Source: an uncultured Oscillospiraceae bacterium (lineage in GTDB: Bacteria > Bacillota > Clostridia > Oscillospirales > Ruminococcaceae). Taken from it: a stretch of DNA of 40,077 nt. The notes under the pieces were generated by a model. The model did no database searches and was not told the origin of the DNA. It saw nothing but the letters and a program-made list of their open reading frames with translations. Positions 7,631-15,221 of the stretch are shown one piece after another. A program made the translations under genes and the position numbers. The stretch covers positions 1-40,077 of the forward strand of contig CAJTZM010000008.1 of the NCBI GenBank assembly GCA_910583935.1, in the 5' to 3' direction. How positions within the stretch are numbered: the stretch's first letter is position 1; each line of letters begins with the position of its first letter.

Positions 7631-8353
7631 ATGCTTTTTCGGTTTTTAACCGGTCTTTTTAAGCGCCGGACAAAGCCCGAGATTCAAGAGGAGGAAAAGC
7701 CCAACTCTCTGACGGACTTTTATGAAAACACAAGTTATTTTCGTTCCAGTGAGAAAGATTTGCTGTCGGCTATATCCGATCCGGGTGCTTTAGGAGAGCT
7801 CCAATTGTGTAACGAGTTGGATAAGATCAAGTCCTATAAAAAGATTCTGGTAAACATGTATCTGCAAAACAGGGCCAACGGTTCCTCTGAGACGGATGTA
7901 GTTTGCGTTACCCAAAAGGGGATTTTTGTCATCGAATACAAAAATTACAGCGGAAGCATCTATGGCCAGGAACGATATAAAAACTGGCTTTATTATTCCG
8001 GCAAGGGAAACACGCCAATTGAATTTTACAATCCTGTACGGCAAAATCAGTCGCACATCCGAGCAATCTTACAGCATTTTCCGCAGTTGGATCCGGATTG
8101 GCTCACCTCCGTCGTGGTTTTCAGCAACCGCTGCACCTTGAAAATTTCCGACGTTTCGGTTCCGGTAGTGCATAGAAGGGATGTTTTACACACAATTGAG
8201 TCGATAATGGAGGGGAAATCCGATTGCTTTACCAGGGATGCGGTGGATTCCTTTGCCTCCCATTTTCTTTCGTTCTGCAACCAACCTGCTTCAGTCAAAG
8301 AAGAGCATATCAGCTATGTGAAAGGACTTCAGCGATCCAGATCATCTGAATAA
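7631..8353 (+). CDS. NERD-domain (nuclease-related) protein
   Basis: 240 residues. The central region carries the NERD pattern: GEL with E56, ETDVV with D89, and FVIEYKNY with E102-x-K104, the spacing of a PD-(D/E)xK nuclease-like core. The N-terminus (MLFRFLTGLFKRR) is short, hydrophobic and basic and might attach to the membrane. The ATG at 7631 is chosen because GGAGGTG lies 10 bases upstream; an in-frame TTG at 7610 lies before that site. The biological role of NERD proteins is poorly known; DNA processing or plasmid/phage-related functions are proposed for the family. Linked to the upstream EFR1 gene by position only. Confidence 0.8.
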   Translation: MLFRFLTGLFKRRTKPEIQEEEKPNSLTDFYENTSYFRSSEKDLLSAISDPGALGELQLCNELDKIKSYKKILVNMYLQNRANGSSETDVVCVTQKGIFVIEYKNYSGSIYGQERYKNWLYYSGKGNTPIEFYNPVRQNQSHIRAILQHFPQLDPDWLTSVVVFSNRCTLKISDVSVPVVHRRDVLHTIESIMEGKSDCFTRDAVDSFASHFLSFCNQPASVKEEHISYVKGLQRSRSSE

Positions 8354-8392
8354 AAAAGCGGTGGCCACAATTTGGGCCACCGCTTTTTTTAG
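8353..8392. terminator. Bidirectional terminator between convergent genes
   Basis: Stem AAGCGGTGGCC/GGCCACCGCTT with an A-run on the left and a T-run on the right, serving the NERD gene on plus and the thioesterase gene on minus. Confidence 0.9.
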
Positions 8393-8402
8393 GATCTGCG
8401 CT

Positions 8403-9128
8403 TTATTCACCTAAGACCACCTCCGCTGCAAAACAGCGCTCGCCATTTTTGTGTCCAGCTAAGTACCAGACATTTTCCCCCATCGGGCCGCCGCTGATGA
8501 AAAGCTCGTCGCCCAGAAAGGCCTCATGCTCGTAAAGCAGGGTTGCCTGGCGGATCGGGTAGGCGGTCAGCAGCTTGGAGGGAAGGTAGTCACACAGGAT
8601 ATCGCCATATATGGCGTTGTTTACATGGCGGTTTCCATCTAGGTCCGAATAGCGGATGGGCCGTACCCCCAGTGGGGCCGCGTTCTCTAAGGCGGGGATG
8701 CGCCGCCGGGCAATGGAACCGTCAAAATCCGTTTGGTCAAAAGGATAATTCCAGGCAAAAGCCGAGGGGCGCAATACCTGATGGGTTTCGTAGTCTGCCA
8801 GAATCCAGGCGGATTTGCCAAAGATCAGCGGATGATCCTCCACCGAAAAATAGGTTTCTCGCAAAAAGAAGGCGCCCTTAGGCGGATGGGGACGGGTGTG
8901 GGCGATGACCCTCTGCTCTGGCGCAGGACTGCCCTCGAAGGTCACTTCCACCTTGGAAAGCAGAAAGACCTGACGTTTTTCCATCAGCTTTTCATAGGGG
9001 TATCCCAATGCATTCAGGTGGCGGCTAGCTGCGTCCTGCATATGACGCAGAGCGGTGGAGAGCTTCATTCGGTGATGCAGGTCGGCCTCGGCGGCGGAAA
9101 GGGTAAAGGCATCTTCAAAAAAAGCCAT
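8403..9128 (-). CDS. Acyl-ACP thioesterase
   Basis: 241 residues, the usual length of bacterial acyl-ACP thioesterases (FatA/FatB family, double hot-dog fold). It releases fatty acids from acyl carrier protein in the cytosol. The second hot-dog contains the family signature SDLDGNRHVNNAIYGD (161-176), with the conserved Asp/Asn/His residues. The ATG at 9128 follows AAAGGAAG. It starts 18 bases after the parB stop, so it is probably the last gene of the parA-parB transcript, although the functions are unrelated. Confidence 0.9.
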   Translation of the reverse strand: MAFFEDAFTLSAAEADLHHRMKLSTALRHMQDAASRHLNALGYPYEKLMEKRQVFLLSKVEVTFEGSPAPEQRVIAHTRPHPPKGAFFLRETYFSVEDHPLIFGKSAWILADYETHQVLRPSAFAWNYPFDQTDFDGSIARRRIPALENAAPLGVRPIRYSDLDGNRHVNNAIYGDILCDYLPSKLLTAYPIRQATLLYEHEAFLGDELFISGGPMGENVWYLAGHKNGERCFAAEVVLGE

Positions 9129-9146
9129 GGCTTCCGCTTCCTTTCG

Positions 9147-10001
9147 CTACAAAATTTCGTTTTCTCCGCACAGGCGTTTGGCCAGCGCAGAAAGGTCTTC
9201 CTTGTCAAAAAACTCTATCGACAGCCTTTGGGTTTTTCCTCGGACGGTGATAGCCACCTGCCGGCCCAGCGTTTGGGTCAACGCCAGCTCCAGCTCGGTG
9301 TAATACGGGTTCTTTTCCTTTTTCATAGCGGTCTTACTGCTTTTCGGGGCGGATTGGGCCAGCTTTTCCAGCTCTCGTACACTCAGCTGCCTTTGAACTG
9401 CCAGCTGTGCTGACTCTACAATGGCCTCTTCCGAACCCAGCGCCAGCAGCGCCCGGCCGTGTCCGGCGGAGAGGCTGCCGTCTTCAATCAGCCGGACTAC
9501 AGCCTGCGGCAGGGCCAGCAGTCGTAGGCTGTTGGCAACGGCGGGCCGGGATTTACCAATGACTCGGGCAACCTCCTCCTGGGTCATCTGATATTCCTCC
9601 ATCAGCGATTGGTACCCCAGCGCCTCCTCCATTGGATTCAGGTCCTGGCGCTGGAGATTTTCGATGAGGGCCAGCTCCATGGTTTCATGATCGCTTAATT
9701 CCCGAATCACTACCGGAACCTCGCTGAGTCCCGCCATACGAGAGGCGCGCCAGCGCCGCTCTCCGGCCACCAGCTGATAGCCGCCGGAGGGCAGGGGACG
9801 CACCAGCAGCGGTTGGATGACCCCGTGTTCCCGAATAGAATCGGCCAGATCTGCCAGAGCACTTTCCTCAAATTCCTTTCTGGGCTGTCCTCGGTTCGGC
9901 TCAATTTCAGAAATTCGAAGGGTTACCGGTCCGTTGTCGGTGGTGTTGTCGATAAATAATGCGTCTAGGCCTTTGCCCAGCCCGCCTTTTCTTGGAGCCA
10001 T
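9147..10001 (-). CDS. parB: Chromosome-partitioning protein ParB/Spo0J
   Basis: 284 residues. It binds parS, spreads as a CTP-dependent clamp, and recruits condensin and ParA for origin segregation. Seen: the CTP/arginine box GERRWRA (80-86), the ENLQRQDLNPMEEA block (114-127), the HTH TQEEVARVIGKSRPAVANS (140-158), and a C-terminal dimerisation region. The N-terminus RKGGLGKGLDALF is the classic ParA-stimulating segment. AAAGGCGG precedes ATG 10001. The parA gene is immediately upstream (27 bases). Two exact parS sites lie in this window. Confidence 0.96.
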   Translation of the reverse strand: MAPRKGGLGKGLDALFIDNTTDNGPVTLRISEIEPNRGQPRKEFEESALADLADSIREHGVIQPLLVRPLPSGGYQLVAGERRWRASRMAGLSEVPVVIRELSDHETMELALIENLQRQDLNPMEEALGYQSLMEEYQMTQEEVARVIGKSRPAVANSLRLLALPQAVVRLIEDGSLSAGHGRALLALGSEEAIVESAQLAVQRQLSVRELEKLAQSAPKSSKTAMKKEKNPYYTELELALTQTLGRQVAITVRGKTQRLSIEFFDKEDLSALAKRLCGENEIL

Positions 10002-10028
10002 TGTTTTCCGCCTTTCTGTCCGGGGTGC

Positions 10029-10796
10029 TTAACCGCGGTTTTTGGATAGGAATTCCTCCGCCAAGTCGCTGTAGGCGACAGAACCCTTGGAGTTCCGGTC
10101 AAAATAGAGCGCCGGCTGCCCGTAGCTAGGCGCTTCGGACAGGCGAATGTTTCTTGGAATGGTGGTTTTGTAGACCTTTTGGGGAAAGAATTTTTTCACT
10201 TCAGCTACCACCTGCATGGTCAGATTCAGCCGGCCGTCGTACATGGTCAGCAGCACTCCTTCCAGATCCAGGGTGGGATTGTACAGGCGCTTTACCTGGC
10301 GGATGGTGGCGACCAGCTGGCTTAATCCCTCCAACGCATAGTATTCGCATTGGATGGGCACCATCAGCGTGTCGCTGGCGGCCAGCGCGTTGAGGGTAAT
10401 AAGCCCCAGGGAGGGGGGACAGTCAATAAATAGAAAATCGTACTGATTTTTTACCGCGGCTAATGCGTTTTTTAACCGCATGGCCCGGTCCTCCATTTCG
10501 ACAATTTCAATTTCAGCACCGGCCAGCGCGATGTTGGAGGGGAGAACGTCCACGTTTTGAAAGCCGCTGGCAAGGATGACATCCTCGGCCTTGGCGCTGC
10601 CGATTAAAAGGTCATAGGAGGATTTGGTCAGGCTGCGCTTATTTACGCCAAATCCGCTGGTGGCATTGCCTTGGGGATCGATATCCACCAGCAGGACCTT
10701 TTTTTGTTTTGCGCCAATAGATGCGGCTAAATTGACAGTAGTTGTTGTTTTTCCAACGCCGCCTTTTTGATTGGCAATTGAAACGATTTTACCCAT
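10029..10796 (-). CDS. parA: Chromosome-partitioning ATPase ParA/Soj
   Basis: 255 residues. P-loop MinD/ParA-family ATPase with the deviant Walker A KGGVGKTTT (11-19) and FLIDCPPSLG as Walker A'/B region. The start is ATG 10796 with AGGAGG 6 bases upstream. The reading frame stays open through the parS site to 10904, but those 36 extra codons include promoter sequence and are not translated. A consensus promoter and parS sit directly upstream. In Bacillus the homologue also controls DnaA; that role here is inference. Confidence 0.96.
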   Translation of the reverse strand: MGKIVSIANQKGGVGKTTTTVNLAASIGAKQKKVLLVDIDPQGNATSGFGVNKRSLTKSSYDLLIGSAKAEDVILASGFQNVDVLPSNIALAGAEIEIVEMEDRAMRLKNALAAVKNQYDFLFIDCPPSLGLITLNALAASDTLMVPIQCEYYALEGLSQLVATIRQVKRLYNPTLDLEGVLLTMYDGRLNLTMQVVAEVKKFFPQKVYKTTIPRNIRLSEAPSYGQPALYFDRNSKGSVAYSDLAEEFLSKNRG

Positions 10797-10847
10797 AGAA
10801 GTCCTCCTATGCACTTGCGGAGATTTTTTTGCAATGCAGATGAAATT

Positions 10848-10876
10848 ATTATAGCACTGAACAAAGGCTCTTTCAA
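10848..10876 (-). promoter_or_regulatory. parA-parB promoter
   Basis: Minus strand TTGAAA (10871-10876), 17 bases, TATAAT (10848-10853), with extended -10 TGC. parS begins 11 bp upstream of the -35. Confidence 0.85.
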
Positions 10877-10881
10877 CTGAA

Positions 10882-10909
10882 AAAAGATGTTTCACGTGAA
10901 ACATCTTTT
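10882..10909. other. parS site inside a 28-bp perfect palindrome
   Basis: Exact TGTTTCACGTGAAACA (10888-10903), identical to the Bacillus parS consensus. The symmetry extends to 28 bp with flanking AAAAGA/TCTTTT. On the minus strand the extended hairpin is followed by T, so it can also serve as the terminator of the GNAT gene, whose stop codon is 7 bases away. Confidence 0.95.
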
Positions 10910-10916
10910 GCAGAGA

Positions 10917-11381
10917 CTATTTTACAGTGCGTGCTAAAAACAGACAGGGGTTTTCTTCGTCCCAAAAGGTGGTAAAAACCTCCAATGGCAGAAAACCTTC
11001 CTTTTCATAAAAAGCCCGCGTGCTGTTATATGGCGGATAATCAGCCGATTCATCCAATGTTTTTACAGTTAGAAAGGTGAATCCTTCCTTTTGGCACCAG
11101 CCTAAAACAGCCTGAACCAGCTGATGCCCCAATCCCCGATGGTGATATGGTTCCAGCACCCCCATGTTGTAAATATCCGCCGTATAGGGGTTGTGGATTT
11201 TAACAGCGGCGAAGGCCACCGGCTTTTCTCCGTCGAGGATGGCAAAAAAAGGATAGCCTCGATGAATTTTTGCTTTGCGGTCGATATCTTCCGGCGGAGA
11301 AAACCATTGAGGAAGACTGTGCATGATTGCCAGCGAATAGGCTTCCTTTTGGGAGGGATCGGTGATAAAAGACACGTCCAA
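10917..11381 (-). CDS. GNAT-family N-acetyltransferase
   Basis: 154 residues. The C-terminal half has the GNAT acetyl-CoA pyrophosphate loop in the form YHHRGLGHQLV and the following motif ending in RAFYEKEGFLPL. Substrate unknown. It is inserted between noc and parA in the conserved partition cluster and has its own extended -10 promoter. The parS palindrome lies directly downstream. Confidence 0.85.
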   Translation of the reverse strand: MDVSFITDPSQKEAYSLAIMHSLPQWFSPPEDIDRKAKIHRGYPFFAILDGEKPVAFAAVKIHNPYTADIYNMGVLEPYHHRGLGHQLVQAVLGWCQKEGFTFLTVKTLDESADYPPYNSTRAFYEKEGFLPLEVFTTFWDEENPCLFLARTVK

Positions 11382-11416
11382 TGAAAGACCCTTCTTTCGG
11401 TTTCGTTATTTTTTTC

Positions 11417-11445
11417 AGTATACCAGAAAGAAAAAGCCCCCGCAA
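11417..11445 (-). promoter_or_regulatory. Promoter of the GNAT gene
   Basis: Minus strand TTGCGG (11440-11445), 17 bases, TATACT (11417-11422), extended -10 TGG. Confidence 0.6.
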
Positions 11446-11650
11446 CCCCCCGTTAGCTGACCGGCTGTTGGGAGGGGCAGGGACCTTTTCCTCGGTTTGG
11501 GAAAGCTGTGTAATGGCGGGGCAGGGAAGGCCCCTTACTTTATCAAAAGCGGCAGAGCCGCAATTGACCAAAAGCTTAGACTGGTTCAATGACTGGCAGA
11601 CGTATTTTGTCTTTGCGCCCGATTTTCCGCTAAAATGGATTGGGCGCTTT
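11446..11650. other. GC-rich, stem-loop-rich intergenic segment between noc and the GNAT gene
   Basis: About 200 bases without a convincing gene. It holds several short perfect stems, such as GGGGC-7-GCCCC and GCGGC-3-GCCGC, and two copies of GGGGCAGGGA. A minus-strand frame is open across it, but it has no good Shine-Dalgarno and runs into the GNAT gene out of frame. It may be a dispersed intergenic repeat or structured RNA. Confidence 0.4.
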
Positions 11651-12472
11651 TTAGGCGGGGCGAGCGGACGGCCGCTGCTGCGGCTCCTTGGGGATGCGAA
11701 GAGTCAGCTCGATAAATTCCCCCTGATCCTCCTGCGCCGACTGAACAGGCAGCCCGGCGGCGGTCATCGTCTTGACCGCTTTATCAATCGTGTTCATAAA
11801 CAGCCGAATATCCTTGCAGATAAACAGGCGGGTTGGCTTTTTCTTTTTTTGTTGGGTTAGAAGCGCTTCTATGTATTGCTCGGTCTGCGAAACAGTCAGG
11901 CTTTTTTTGCAGATAAGCTGGGCCGTATCCAGCTGTACTTTTTCGTCCGGCAGACGAAGCAAGGCGCGGCCGTGTCTCTCGCTTAACGCATTTTGGCGCA
12001 TCAGCTGCTGGACCTGCGGCGGCAGACGCAGCAGACGCAGCTTGTTGGCTAGGGTGGATTGGGCCACACCCAGCTTTGCGGCAGCCTCTTCCTGCGTTAC
12101 ACCCCAGTAACCGATCAGACGGCTGATTCCCTCCGCCTGGTCGAGGACATCCAGGTCCTGCCGCTGTAAATTTTCCATCAGCGCCAGCACAGCCGATTCC
12201 TTTGCTGTGCATTTTTTTACAATGGCGGGGATGTGGGTGTAGCCTAACAGCATGCAGGCCCGGCAGCGCCGTTCTCCGGCTACCAGCTGATATTTCCCGG
12301 ATCCGTTTTCCCGAACGGTGACTGGCTGCAATAAACCGCTGGTGGAAATGCTTTGGGCCAGCTGCTGCAAAGCTTCCTCAGAAAACTGGCTGCGGGGCTG
12401 CGCTGGATTTACGGTAATTTGCGCCAGGGGGATGGACCGCACTCGATCCCTCCCGAAATTTGTAAAAGCCAT
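11651..12472 (-). CDS. noc: Noc-like nucleoid occlusion protein (ParB paralogue)
   Basis: 273 residues. ParB-type fold: GERRCRA box (67-73), ENLQRQDLDVLDQAEG (100-115), and HTH VTQEEAAAKLGVAQST (125-140). The C-terminal IRLFMNTIDKAV...GEFIELTLRIPK resembles Noc rather than ParB, and the position directly after rsmG is the conserved noc locus. Noc binds dispersed sites and blocks division over the nucleoid. ATG 12472 is preferred (AAAGGAGG, 7 bases) over an in-frame ATG at 12517. The N-terminus (MAFTNFGRDRVRS) could be a short membrane-targeting helix as in Bacillus Noc, but this is weak. A second ParB is the alternative. Confidence 0.82.
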   Translation of the reverse strand: MAFTNFGRDRVRSIPLAQITVNPAQPRSQFSEEALQQLAQSISTSGLLQPVTVRENGSGKYQLVAGERRCRACMLLGYTHIPAIVKKCTAKESAVLALMENLQRQDLDVLDQAEGISRLIGYWGVTQEEAAAKLGVAQSTLANKLRLLRLPPQVQQLMRQNALSERHGRALLRLPDEKVQLDTAQLICKKSLTVSQTEQYIEALLTQQKKKKPTRLFICKDIRLFMNTIDKAVKTMTAAGLPVQSAQEDQGEFIELTLRIPKEPQQRPSARPA

Positions 12473-12552
12473 ACAGGACCCTCCTTTCAGGGCTTGTCTT
12501 TTCTCTAGGATCAACATACCATAAATATTCTCCTAATGCCAGCGAAAAAAAT

Positions 12553-12590
12553 CGCAAAAAAAGCCGGTATCTGTCAGATACCGGCTTCCT
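12553..12590 (-). terminator. rsmG terminator
   Basis: Near-perfect stem AGCCGGTATCTG/AGATACCGGCTT (12562-12587), then seven T on the minus strand. It ends the mnmE-mnmG-rsmG unit and separates it from noc. Confidence 0.88.
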
Positions 12591-12596
12591 TCGACA

Positions 12597-13310
12597 TTAG
12601 GCCAACGGGACTTTTGCCATTTTTGCGGCGTTTCGGGGGAATTTTGTCGAGGTTTGCGATATTTTTTTGATACAGACTAAGGTTCGCCCGCTTCCGTCAG
12701 GGAGGGAATAAGAGAGGCTTTTTTCTATTTGACCTCCCAGCAGACGGATTGCCTTTTGAGCGTTTTGCGTTTCTTCCGTTACGTCGCCGCCTTTTAAAGC
12801 ATAAAATCTTCCGCCGGGTCTCACATAGGGAAGGCAGTATTCCGAAAGCTCCCGCAGATTCGCCACTGCCCGGGCGGTGGCCGTATCGAATTGTTCCCGC
12901 AGGGCGGGCTGACGGCCGCCGTCTTCCGCGCGGATATGAATCCACTTTGCCGAAAGCTCGCATTGAGCGAGGACCTCCTCTAAAAAGGTCAGCCGCTTTT
13001 GCAACGAATCCAGCAGCGTGATTTGCAGGTCCGGCCGCCAGATCAAAAGGGGAACCGCTGGAAAGCCTGCGCCTGTCCCAACGTCGATGAGGGATGCGCT
13101 TTCCGGCAGCGGTTCCAGCGAAAAGGGGAGGATGCTGTCCAGAAAATGCTTAATGAGAATCCCCTCCGGATCGGTGATGGCGGTGAGGTTCATCCGCTGG
13201 TTCCATTGGGCCAGCAGCTGTGCGTACCGGTCCAGCTGCTCTATCTGCCTGGAGGACAGCTGGATCCCCTGCCTGGCAAAAACCGTCTCCATCCGATTTT
13301 TTTCAATCAT
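12597..13310 (-). CDS. rsmG: 16S rRNA (guanine527-N7)-methyltransferase
   Basis: 237 residues. It methylates G527 of 16S rRNA using SAM. The family signature YAQLLAQWNQRMNLTAI near the N-terminus and the SAM loop SLIDVGTGAGFPAVPLLI are visible. The start overlaps the mnmG stop by 8 bases, indicating translational coupling. The order mnmE-mnmG-rsmG is the standard origin-proximal operon. Nothing is missing. Confidence 0.96.
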   Translation of the reverse strand: MIEKNRMETVFARQGIQLSSRQIEQLDRYAQLLAQWNQRMNLTAITDPEGILIKHFLDSILPFSLEPLPESASLIDVGTGAGFPAVPLLIWRPDLQITLLDSLQKRLTFLEEVLAQCELSAKWIHIRAEDGGRQPALREQFDTATARAVANLRELSEYCLPYVRPGGRFYALKGGDVTEETQNAQKAIRLLGGQIEKSLSYSLPDGSGRTLVCIKKISQTSTKFPRNAAKMAKVPLA

Positions 13311-15195
13311 TAGTATAGCCTCCTTTGCGCCGATGCTCCAGCCAGATCAGCAGCACCGAAATATCGGCGGGGGAGACGCCTGAAATCCGAGACGCCTGCC
13401 CGACGCTGCGGGGTCGGATCCGCTCCAGTTTTTCCGCAGCCTCCAGCCGCAGGCCGGTGATGCTGCTGTAGTCGGTGTCCTCCGGAAGCAGCTGATTTTC
13501 CAAGCGGTGTGTCTGCTCTACCTGCTGCTCCTGCTTTTTAATATAACCTTCGTATTTTAAAAGAATCTCCGCTTCCTCGGTCACAGCGGCGGGAAGGACC
13601 GGGCGGTCCGAATCGAAGGGCGCCAGATCCCCATAGGAGATTTGAGGGCGGCGCAGCAGTTCTCCCAGCCGGAACCCGGTGAAAACCGGTGATGTTTCAC
13701 GTGAAACAAGCAGCTCGTTCAGCGCCGCCGAAGGGGGGATCGTAGTAGCCTCCAGCCTTGCAGTTTCCTTGTCGATCATCTGCCATTTATCCAGAAATTT
13801 TCGATGCCGCTTTTCAGAAATCAATCCCAGCTCATAGCCCAAGGGGGTCAGCCGCGCATCGGCGTTATCCTGCCGCAGCAGCAGGCGGTATTCAGATCGG
13901 GAGGTCATCATACGGTAGGGATCTGAGCAGCCCTTGGTCACCAGATCGTCGATCAAGGTGCCGATGTAGGAGCTGGCGCGCTCCAGCACTACCGGCTCCT
14001 TTCCCAGGCAGGCCCGGGCGGCATTGATGCCGGCGATTAAGCCCTGGGCGGCCGCCTCCTCATAGCCGGAGGTACCGTTAAATTGGCCCGCGCCGTACAA
14101 GCCTGCAACCGCCTTACATTCCAGCGTCGGTTTTAGCGCCAAGGGATCTACCGAATCGTATTCGATGGCGTAGGCGCTGCGCATGATTTTCACCTGAGAA
14201 AAGCCCTTGATGGTACGGTAAGAGGCCAGCTGTACATCCTCCGGCAGGGAGGAGCTCATGCCCTGTAGATAGATTTCCTCGGTGTCCAGCCCCATGGGCT
14301 CCACAAAAATCTGATGCCGGGGCTTGTCCGCAAAGCGGACCACCTTATCCTCGATGCTAGGGCAGTACCGGGGGCCGATCCCCTCGATTTTGCCGCCATA
14401 TAAAGGCGAACGGTGAATATTTTGCCGGATGACTTCATGGGTATCGGCATTGGTGTAGGCGATGTGGCAAATCAGCTGATTGGAAAGCTCTCCCTCGGTT
14501 TCAAAGGAAAACGGGGTGACAGGCTCGTCCCCCGGCTGCGGCTCCAGCTGGGAAAAATCAATGCTTCCCCGGTGTACCCGCGCCGGCGTTCCGGTTTTAA
14601 AGCGGCGCAGAGGAAGACCCAGCGCCTCCAGTGACTGACTCAGCCGGTTGGAAGGGTGCAGGCCGTCCGGCCCGCTTTCGTAGGCGAAATCTCCCACGAA
14701 AATTTTTCCGCGCAGAAAGGTGCCGGTGCAGAGAATCGCCGCCTTGACCTGGTGGACGGCGCCCAGATGGGTGACCACTGATTGAATTTTTCCATCCTTT
14801 GCTCGGATCTCAACAATTTCCGCCTGCTTGAGATCCAAGTTTTCCTGCTGCTCCACCACCTTTTTCATGTATTGGTGATATTTCTGCCGGTCCGCCTGTA
14901 CTCGCAGCGAATGGACAGCAGGCCCTTTGCCTCGGTTGAGCATCCGGCTTTGCAGAAAGGTGGCGTCCGCCGCCTTGCCCATCTGCCCGCCCAGCGCGTC
15001 GATTTCCCGCACCAGGTGGCCTTTGGCGGTACCGCCGATAGACGGGTTGCAGGGCATGTTGGCCAGAGCGTCCAGCGAAATAGTAAACAGAATGGTCGAC
15101 ACACCCAGACGGGCGGCGGCCAAAGCGGCCTCCACCCCGGCGTGTCCGGCGCCGATTACGGCGAGATCATAGCTTTGGGCCTCGTAGTATTCCAA
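13303..15195 (-). CDS. mnmG: tRNA uridine-5-carboxymethylaminomethyl modification enzyme MnmG (GidA)
   Basis: About 630 residues. FAD-dependent partner of MnmE that modifies U34 of certain tRNAs. The dinucleotide-binding motif DLAVIGAGHAGVEAALAAARLG lies at the N-terminus, and the GidA signature NRGKGPAVHSLRVQADR follows. I chose TTG 15195, which has GGGGGGA 6 bases upstream and gives the usual MEYYE start; a TTG at 15210 overlaps that purine run. The C-terminal part contains an exact parS (13693-13708) within the coding sequence. It lies 26 bases after mnmE. Confidence 0.95.
   Translation of the reverse strand: MEYYEAQSYDLAVIGAGHAGVEAALAAARLGVSTILFTISLDALANMPCNPSIGGTAKGHLVREIDALGGQMGKAADATFLQSRMLNRGKGPAVHSLRVQADRQKYHQYMKKVVEQQENLDLKQAEIVEIRAKDGKIQSVVTHLGAVHQVKAAILCTGTFLRGKIFVGDFAYESGPDGLHPSNRLSQSLEALGLPLRRFKTGTPARVHRGSIDFSQLEPQPGDEPVTPFSFETEGELSNQLICHIAYTNADTHEVIRQNIHRSPLYGGKIEGIGPRYCPSIEDKVVRFADKPRHQIFVEPMGLDTEEIYLQGMSSSLPEDVQLASYRTIKGFSQVKIMRSAYAIEYDSVDPLALKPTLECKAVAGLYGAGQFNGTSGYEEAAAQGLIAGINAARACLGKEPVVLERASSYIGTLIDDLVTKGCSDPYRMMTSRSEYRLLLRQDNADARLTPLGYELGLISEKRHRKFLDKWQMIDKETARLEATTIPPSAALNELLVSRETSPVFTGFRLGELLRRPQISYGDLAPFDSDRPVLPAAVTEEAEILLKYEGYIKKQEQQVEQTHRLENQLLPEDTDYSSITGLRLEAAEKLERIRPRSVGQASRISGVSPADISVLLIWLEHRRKGGYTND
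13693..13708. other. Second exact parS site, inside mnmG
   Basis: TGTTTCACGTGAAACA, identical to the site upstream of parA and about 2.8 kb away. The coding frame reads through it (Val-Ser-Arg-Glu-Thr on the minus strand). Confidence 0.95.
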
Positions 15196-15221
15196 GGAGA
15201 ATCCCCCCAAAAAAGTGTATA

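Noticed and set aside
10797..10904. N-terminal extension of ParA starting in parS
   Set aside because: The extra codons read through parS, the promoter and the ribosome-binding site; conserved ParA starts at 10796.
11200..11589. 129-codon minus-strand frame across the GC-rich spacer
   Set aside because: It runs out of frame into the GNAT gene, has no good Shine-Dalgarno, and is explained as non-coding structured sequence.
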